A stretch of 64,000 nucleotides of DNA from Multifurca ochricompacta (lineage: Eukaryota; Basidiomycota; Agaricomycetes; Russulales; Russulaceae): positions 558,001-622,000 of the forward strand of contig WTXG01000008.1 of assembly GCA_022496185.1 (NCBI GenBank). Reading direction: 5' to 3'. Every line of letters begins with the position of its first letter. The stretch's first letter is position 1. The notes under the pieces were generated by a model. The model saw only the letters and a list, made by a program, of their open reading frames with translations, was not told the DNA's origin and did no database searches. Positions 58,421-64,000 of the stretch are shown piece by piece. Made by a program: the position numbers and the translations under genes.

Positions 58421-59025
58421 TTCATTGGTGTTGTGAGGGAACTTTATCGATTCAAGACACTTTAACTACCCTTTTCTAACTGTATATTGTTGGGAGATGG
58501 ACATCCGTATCACTGACTGACATGAAAGAAAGAGAAGCTCAGGATGCTGCTGTAATGAATGTATATATATATGTACCTCGTACCCCGTATGTAGATAAAC
58601 AAACACCTTATCGCTGGTCAACCTTCATGTAGTTCATGCCTCTCTGCACTAACTGCGCTCAAGCAGTGCCCTATTTATATACAGTCTACCATTCCGTCAA
58701 CAACGTCAGATTGGAGCAGTGTGTTCGTATACATTTCCTCTACGTTCGTCCCCCTTCTCTCGACGTTTCTTAATTCCTACAGCCTTCATGCCGTGCACCT
58801 GCGGATCCCTACGTCGAGCATGACGCACTTGTTGTTGCGCTAGATCTCATTCTTCTCAAACGTGGGGTTTACAGGCACCTACTCTTTAATCGTGGAACCC
58901 CGCCCAGGAAGGCGGAGGAAAATTGTCATGGACCTGACAAGCTGAACGAACAGAACACAAGGGAGAAACGTGCGGAGGACGATGCCAGGGAAACAGTGCG
59001 AGCTTATCCGCGCTGCCTTCTCACA
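58421..59025. other. Intergenic, co-directional genes
   Basis: 605 bp with a short TATATATATATG run (58562-58573). 3' UTR of paralogue B and promoter of the membrane protein. No gene seen. Confidence 0.4.
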
Positions 59026-60634
59026 ATGGAATTATTGATTGCCTCATGCCAGACCCGCCGGTGGTTGATCATGCGTGTTGGTACGGGTGTCGTCCTTGTT
59101 GATTCGTGTAAGGTTTTATCATTACGCCTCTGGCTTACTGAGTACTGAGACTCCTACACAGTCGTACGATGGTCACGGCTCCGTGAGATTCTCTACTATC
59201 TCCTAAGCATTGCTTTTTTGGTCTTACAACTTTTAGGCGGTTTTAACAGCGTGCTGCCTTTGCCGGAATTCAATCCACCGACAAGAGGTACAGAGGTTGC
59301 CGCTTTCATACGCGTCTTGTTGGGCTGCTTTGTAGGTATGGCCATGGTGTTCACCCAAAAATTCGGAGGCTTTATCTCGATATAGAGACCGCCTCATTTC
59401 ACGGTGGGATCACGCTGGCCTCCATCGTCGTGCTCACAAGCCTCGAACGAGTTGCACGATGGAGGAAGCGGCGGTACACGCCGTCTAGCATCCGCCAGCA
59501 GCTCAGGCATGTACACCAGTACCTTCCTCCCGATCTTCCACATTTCTTACCGGAAAGTCCGCACAGATATTCTCACATTTCCCTCTGCTTGTTTTACTCT
59601 TCGCTCACAAAGTTCATGCTCCTTGTGATCCTTTCGATCGGGGGATCACAGGTCCGAAAAGACTCACCTCATCCTGTATATGTATACAAGATGCCGTTTG
59701 AGAGCCCACTCTGGCATGTCTTGGACGACGATATTCTTGATCGGACATGGCTAGTACGCAACATGCTTGGAGGTATGTCTGCTGGCTTTGGATTACGAGG
59801 TACGCCGTGCTTGCTCGTTGTGGGCAGATTCTGAAAAATCTTCAAGTGGTGTTGGACTGCCATCCCATTCTCACTACCCTCGTTATCCTTTCGGGATGTC
59901 TGATTAAAACTGGCGTCGTCAGCCTCGTGCGGGATTGTGTTGGCCCAGGAAATGGCGTTGGGGAGACATGGCTCACATATAGTATACCTTAAGCCATTGC
60001 CAGTGGCGTCGTAACAAATTGGTTTTTTCATCTCTCTTCCCGCTTTATTGCCATCTTTTTAAAGTACCTAGCATGATAGCATCATGACCGCGGAATGCTA
60101 TCCGCGGAATTTCCAGATCACCTGCAGAAGGGTTTTCAAGCAAATCCAGCGACCTTTCCATGCTGCCAAAAGGTGAGATGGTTGCTGCCCCGGAATTTTA
60201 TAGGCATGTACACCGGAACACCAGCTTTGGCGAGTGATGTACGTCTTCCCTCCCATCCCACAATGTTGATGACCATCAATGGGACATGGTCATTGCCCTG
60301 TTCTTTACACCAACTCTCCAAGTTGTTGTCACTATTTATCGCACACTTGCGCTCATTTACCTAGGTATGTCTGCGTAGTGATGAGCGACACCTTCGAATT
60401 ACTCTGGCCAACTGCCCTTGGTGTGCATGTAGGCCAGGGGCCAAGGCAAAGGTATTTTTACATATGCTGACGTGGCTCCTGCAATACAAGTATCCGTGCA
60501 TGTCAGCTTGTCTAGCTTTGTATTATTCCTTCTCGAGCCTGCTGTATTTTTCATTCTAGCTCTCAAGCGCCATGACGTTCGGCTTCTGCGGGAAGCGCAT
60601 GCTGAACAATCACTGACGGATCAATTCCTCTGAT
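59026..60634 (+). CDS. Polytopic membrane protein of unknown function
   Basis: Spliced exons give repeated hydrophobic helices: MELLIASCQTRRWLIMRVGT, then LREILYYLLSIAFLVLQLLG, FIRVLLGCFVGMAMVFTQK, FHGGITLASIVVLTSLERVA and ISLCLFYSSLTKFMLLVILS. Loops include YVYKMPFESPLWHVLDDDIL. Later helices are HPILTTLVILSGCLIKTGVV, AIASGVVTNWFFHLSSRFIA, MVIALFFTPTLQVVVTIYRT and LSSFVLFLLEPAVFFILAL, with a charged tail KRHDVRLLREAHAEQSLTD. Near 59359 one extra A in an A5 run is needed to join MVFTQK to IRRLYLDIETASFHGG. At least seven transmembrane segments. I recognise no family; a fungal membrane-bound acyltransferase (wax-synthase-like) was considered but its catalytic motifs were not seen. Several splice sites unresolved. 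Confidence 0.5.
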
Positions 60635-61224
60635 GAACATAGAACAAAGGCAAGACTTTAAATTCGTGTGCACCACCTGCCCAAAATTTAACGGTTTCGC
60701 CAATGTTACCGACCATCCACTTAACATGCACTGACGGCGCTCGTGAAGTCATTCCCCTGGATGAATTGTGCTATTGCTGACTGAGGATGATTAAGGTAAC
60801 ATTTCTGTGAGAACGTGTCTTCCAACCAGCCCTCCGTACTGGAGAACCCGAGTCGTACGCTACCGTTGTCGACAGCTTCTAAGCGTAGCAGACAGTCACA
60901 TATCCCTTGCTGACCCATATCTCCTGCATTTGTCTTCAGCTTTGATATTGCCATACAATTTGCTTCTCGCAGCTCCCGAATATCCCTCGTTGAACACCTA
61001 AATTATATCACTTGTCATGCACACACCATTTACCAGGGCTAAACCGCTTCCATTGCGCCTAACCATTACTTTGGAAGTTGACGAGTTCCCAGGGTTTCTC
61101 ACTCATTTTCAGTGTTCCGTGGCTGTTTAACGTTGAGTGTTGAGTTGAGAGCAGGCGGAGGTTGCCGCTGGCCGACATATCTATACAGCGCTTATGGGAC
61201 CAATTTGAAATAAAATTCCATGCG
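60635..61224. other. Intergenic
   Basis: 590 bp before the Sgd1 gene. No convincing coding sequence; probably the 3' UTR of the membrane protein and the Sgd1 promoter. Confidence 0.4.
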
Positions 61225-64000
61225 ATGCCCTCACATTCCTCTGGTTTGCGACTCCCTAAGAACTTGTTAGAGCAGCTTGATGAAGTCTCGGGTAATCACA
61301 ACTTTTGGATATTATTACTACTGTCAGCTCAGCGTGTTCGTAGGCGGAAATGATAGGGTCGGCCGGGGTCGCAGTGGTCTACGCAGGCCCAAAGTCAGTC
61401 GGAAGGAAGCTAGAAAGCAAGATCGTGAGGAGAAGAAGAGGAGAAAGGCTGAATACTTTTCCTCAACGAGTACCGACGCAAAGCGTATAGCTACTTCCCC
61501 TCACCCTGAGTTACCCTCACTCAAAAGAAGAGGGTTCTGGAACCGCCACGGCCTCAAGTATCAGGGTTGGAACCTTCGAAGAATCTTTCTGGATTCACGT
61601 CAAAGCACGCTAAAAGCACTGCTACCCCACAGACGGCCTCATCCCTGATTGTTAATCGCCTTACTTTACCTAATCCACCACGCAGTCAGCAGGAGGAAGA
61701 TGAGGATAGATATATCGCCTTCCTTGAGGCGAAACTAAACCCAGGAAGAAAGTCAAAAAAAATGCTGGCTATGTCAAAGACATTGGTAACGATGGGCTAG
61801 GTGGTGGGTGGTTTGCTTGCTCTACGCGTCCTATCCTCGAGCTGACAACCAAGATCTTCTGGATGATCTGATGCTATCACCACATCGCGCTCGGTCAAGG
61901 TGTGTGATGGGTTAAGAGTTTCCTCGTAACAACGAACCCACTCCCCTGTCTCGGGAAGCATCTCGAAAATACCCCTTTCGACTTCCACCCATCCTCCGAA
62001 TCTGAGCCTCTCGCAAGCAACCAAACTGAAGGCGAACACGGTTCCGACGAGAGCGCTTCTTCTGGTCTCGAAGAGTGGCATGGGTTTCAAGACGCTACAC
62101 TCAGAGGGGCTATGAACAATCCAGAGTTCAACCAAAAGACGCGAACTCACCTTGAACACCTAGCGGAAGTTCCACGCTACGTCCCGCCTCGCCTCAGAGA
62201 GGAAGATTCAACTTTCAACCAGGCTGAGGGCAATGTCAAGTTGACCCGCCAACTGCAGGGTTTGCTCAACAAGTGTTTACTCTTGTCCATTCGCTTGAAA
62301 AAATAAAGCAAAAAAGCTGACCGGGTGCTTCACAGACTAAGTGAGCAAAACATCGCTACTATACTCACTAACATCGAGGCCTTGTACCGCGAGTACAGTC
62401 GACATGGTGAACATGCCATTAGACTCATATAATTACTCTGCTCATCTCATGTTAGACGTGACAACATCCATCACATCGTTTGTTATTAAGAGCATATCTG
62501 CCCACTCCGCATTGCTCGACGCCCACGTTGTTCTCCACGTTGCACTGATATCCAGTTTATACAGAATTATCGGAGTCGAGTTTGGTAAGGACCCTGTCTT
62601 CGCCAGGTATTGTGGCCAACTCTCACATGGAGCCGCCTTTTTCGTGCAGAACGCCGTCTCTTCGTACGAGCGTCACTACAATACTCTCTCTTCAGTTGCT
62701 GCCAATGATGCAATTGGCGACTCATCAGGAAAGGAGTGCTTCAACCTCATGGTACTCCTCTCGGAACTCTACAACTTCCAAGTCGTTTCTTGTGTCTTGA
62801 TTTATGATATAATTCGCCACCTTCTATCCGCCGATTTGACAGAACTTATTGTGGAGCTCTTGCTCAAGCTATTGCGCAGTAAGTAGCATTCATCGGTTTG
62901 CTGTGCCCTGGCTGAGCTGGTTCAAGATTCTGGGCAGCAACTCCGCCAAGATGATCCAAACGCCTTGAAAGATATTGTCCAGATTGTTCAGAGTAAGACG
63001 TCTGAAGCGGAAAAGTCTTCCAAGTGCGTTACATTATACCCGTTTTCTAGCATCCTCGTGCTGAACTCCCTATAGCTCGAGAACACGCTTCATGTTGGAG
63101 ACATTGACCAATTTAAAGAATAATAAGATCAAACATGTCACAGCTCAACAAACTTATGGAGGTGCTAATGAGCGTTTGAAAAAGTTTATAGCAGGGCTTG
63201 GCAAAATACGACATTGTACACCGTTCTTAACCCGTTCACCAAAACTGAGCCTGATTTTCAGCCCGTAGTGATGCAACACGACCCGCTCCGAGTAACTCTG
63301 GATGACTTGCATTCTGCGGAAACGAGAGGCAAGTGGTGGCTGGTCGGCGCAGCGTGGAGCGGGGACCCGCTCGTGGAGCGATTGGATGGCGCGAAGAGTG
63401 CACCGATTGCATCCGATGAGGACACAGTCTCGAGCGCATTATTGATACTCGCAAAAAAACAAGGAATGAACACCGACATCCGACGAAGTATATTTGTGGT
63501 CCTAATGAGTAGTGAGGTAAGCCGGACTTTGGGACAGATATCTGCGAACTTGCTGAAATATGAAAGGACTACATTGACGCCTGTGAACGGCTCACCCAAC
63601 TGAGCTTAACAGAGGTCCAGCAGCGCGAGGTAGTCCGCGTACTTATGAGTTGCTGCGGCAACGTGAGTATTTACACCGCCTTCCGTGACTAGCGATGATC
63701 CAAATTTCTCCGATGTGGCAGGAGAAATTTTACAATCCATATTACGCATTTGTCTGCCAACATCTCTGCCGGACCTCCCGCTCGTATAAGATCACACTTC
63801 AGTTTTGCCTTTGGGATTTTTTGCGTGACCTCGGAGAGGCGTCCGTTGGCGGCGTGGAGGTCCTCAAAGGCATGAAAAACCATGGCGACGACTTTCAAGT
63901 CAAAGACATTTCTTCGACCAAGTTGCACAATGTTGCGAATGCATACGCGTGGTGGGTTGCAAAAGACTGCGTGACGCTATCTATTTTCAAGGTGCGTCCA
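61225..64000 (+). CDS. SGD1: Sgd1/NOM1 nucleolar MIF4G-MA3 protein, 3' end beyond the window
   Basis: Nucleolar protein needed for 18S rRNA production. From the ATG at 61225: MPSHSSGLRLPKNLLEQLDE, then, after an intron, RRPKVSRKEARKQDREEKKR, the basic N-terminus typical of the family. An acidic region (SESEPLASNQTEGEHGSDES) follows, then RYVPPRLR. The MIF4G domain starts VKLTRQLQGLLNK/LSEQNIATILTNIEALYREY and includes SALLDAHVVLHVALISSLYR, LMVLLSELYNFQVVSCVLIY, FMLETLTNLKNNKIK and DDLHSAETRGKWWLVGAAWS. The MA3 domain begins MNTDIRRSIFVVLMSSEDYL and is cut off by the right edge. Frame breaks of one base near 61530 (KRRGFW versus RVLEPPRPQVSG) and in an A8 run near 61758 lie in the N-terminal part. 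Partial gene. Confidence 0.87.

Noticed and set aside
59026..60634. Wax-synthase/MBOAT-like acyltransferase
   Set aside because: Overall look is similar, but the conserved WHxxFR-type motif was not found in any frame.

Overview
The window is nuclear DNA of a filamentous basidiomycete, most likely an agaricomycete. Genes are dense and lie on both strands. Nearly every gene is broken by short GT-AG introns of about 50-70 nt, and several exons are only 13-25 nt long. Protein content (Sqt1/AAMP, Rom-type RhoGEF, Pbp1/ataxin-2, Bub1, Med22, Mgm1, Maf1, CCT5, PP2A, SUN, Sgd1/NOM1) is that of a core fungal chromosome arm. No transposon, rRNA, tRNA or CRISPR array was recognised.

Layout. 0.2-5 kb: an EEP/TDP2-like phosphodiesterase (-), an ER protein disulfide isomerase (-) and the ribosome-assembly WD40 protein Sqt1 (+), the last two sharing a divergent promoter. 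5-15 kb: a DH-PH-CNH RhoGEF (-), an unknown disordered protein (+), a zinc-independent MDR reductase (+) and an aquaporin with altered NPA boxes (-). 15-18.8 kb: a 3.8-kb stretch without a convincing gene. 18.8-32.9 kb: Pbp1/ataxin-2 with a duplicated Sm-like domain (+), Bub1 (-), Med22 (-) head to head with Mgm1 (+), a peroxisomal SCP2 protein (+) and Maf1 (+). 33.7-40.1 kb: CCT5 (-) head to head with the PP2A catalytic subunit (+), then three small uncharacterised genes. 40.5-58.4 kb: a coiled-coil protein of unknown function (+), proline iminopeptidase (-), a CRAL-TRIO/Sec14 protein (-), a SUN-domain protein (-), an Hsp70-like ATPase with a very long disordered tail rich in WG motifs (-), and a paralogue of the coiled-coil protein (+). 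59-64 kb: an unknown polytopic membrane protein (+) and Sgd1/NOM1 (+), which runs off the right edge.

The genes do not form a pathway cluster. They are housekeeping functions: translation and ribosome biogenesis (Sqt1, Maf1, Sgd1, Pbp1), mitosis and the nuclear envelope (Bub1, SUN), mitochondrial fusion (Mgm1), folding (PDI, CCT5), signalling (RhoGEF, PP2A) and lipid transfer (SCP2, CRAL-TRIO).

Reading frames of otherwise well conserved genes break repeatedly by what looks like one missing base, mostly in short homopolymers. This happens in at least ten genes, so I treat these breaks first as probable assembly errors rather than pseudogenes. Exon boundaries were inferred by eye; gene spans run from the chosen ATG to the stop, introns included.
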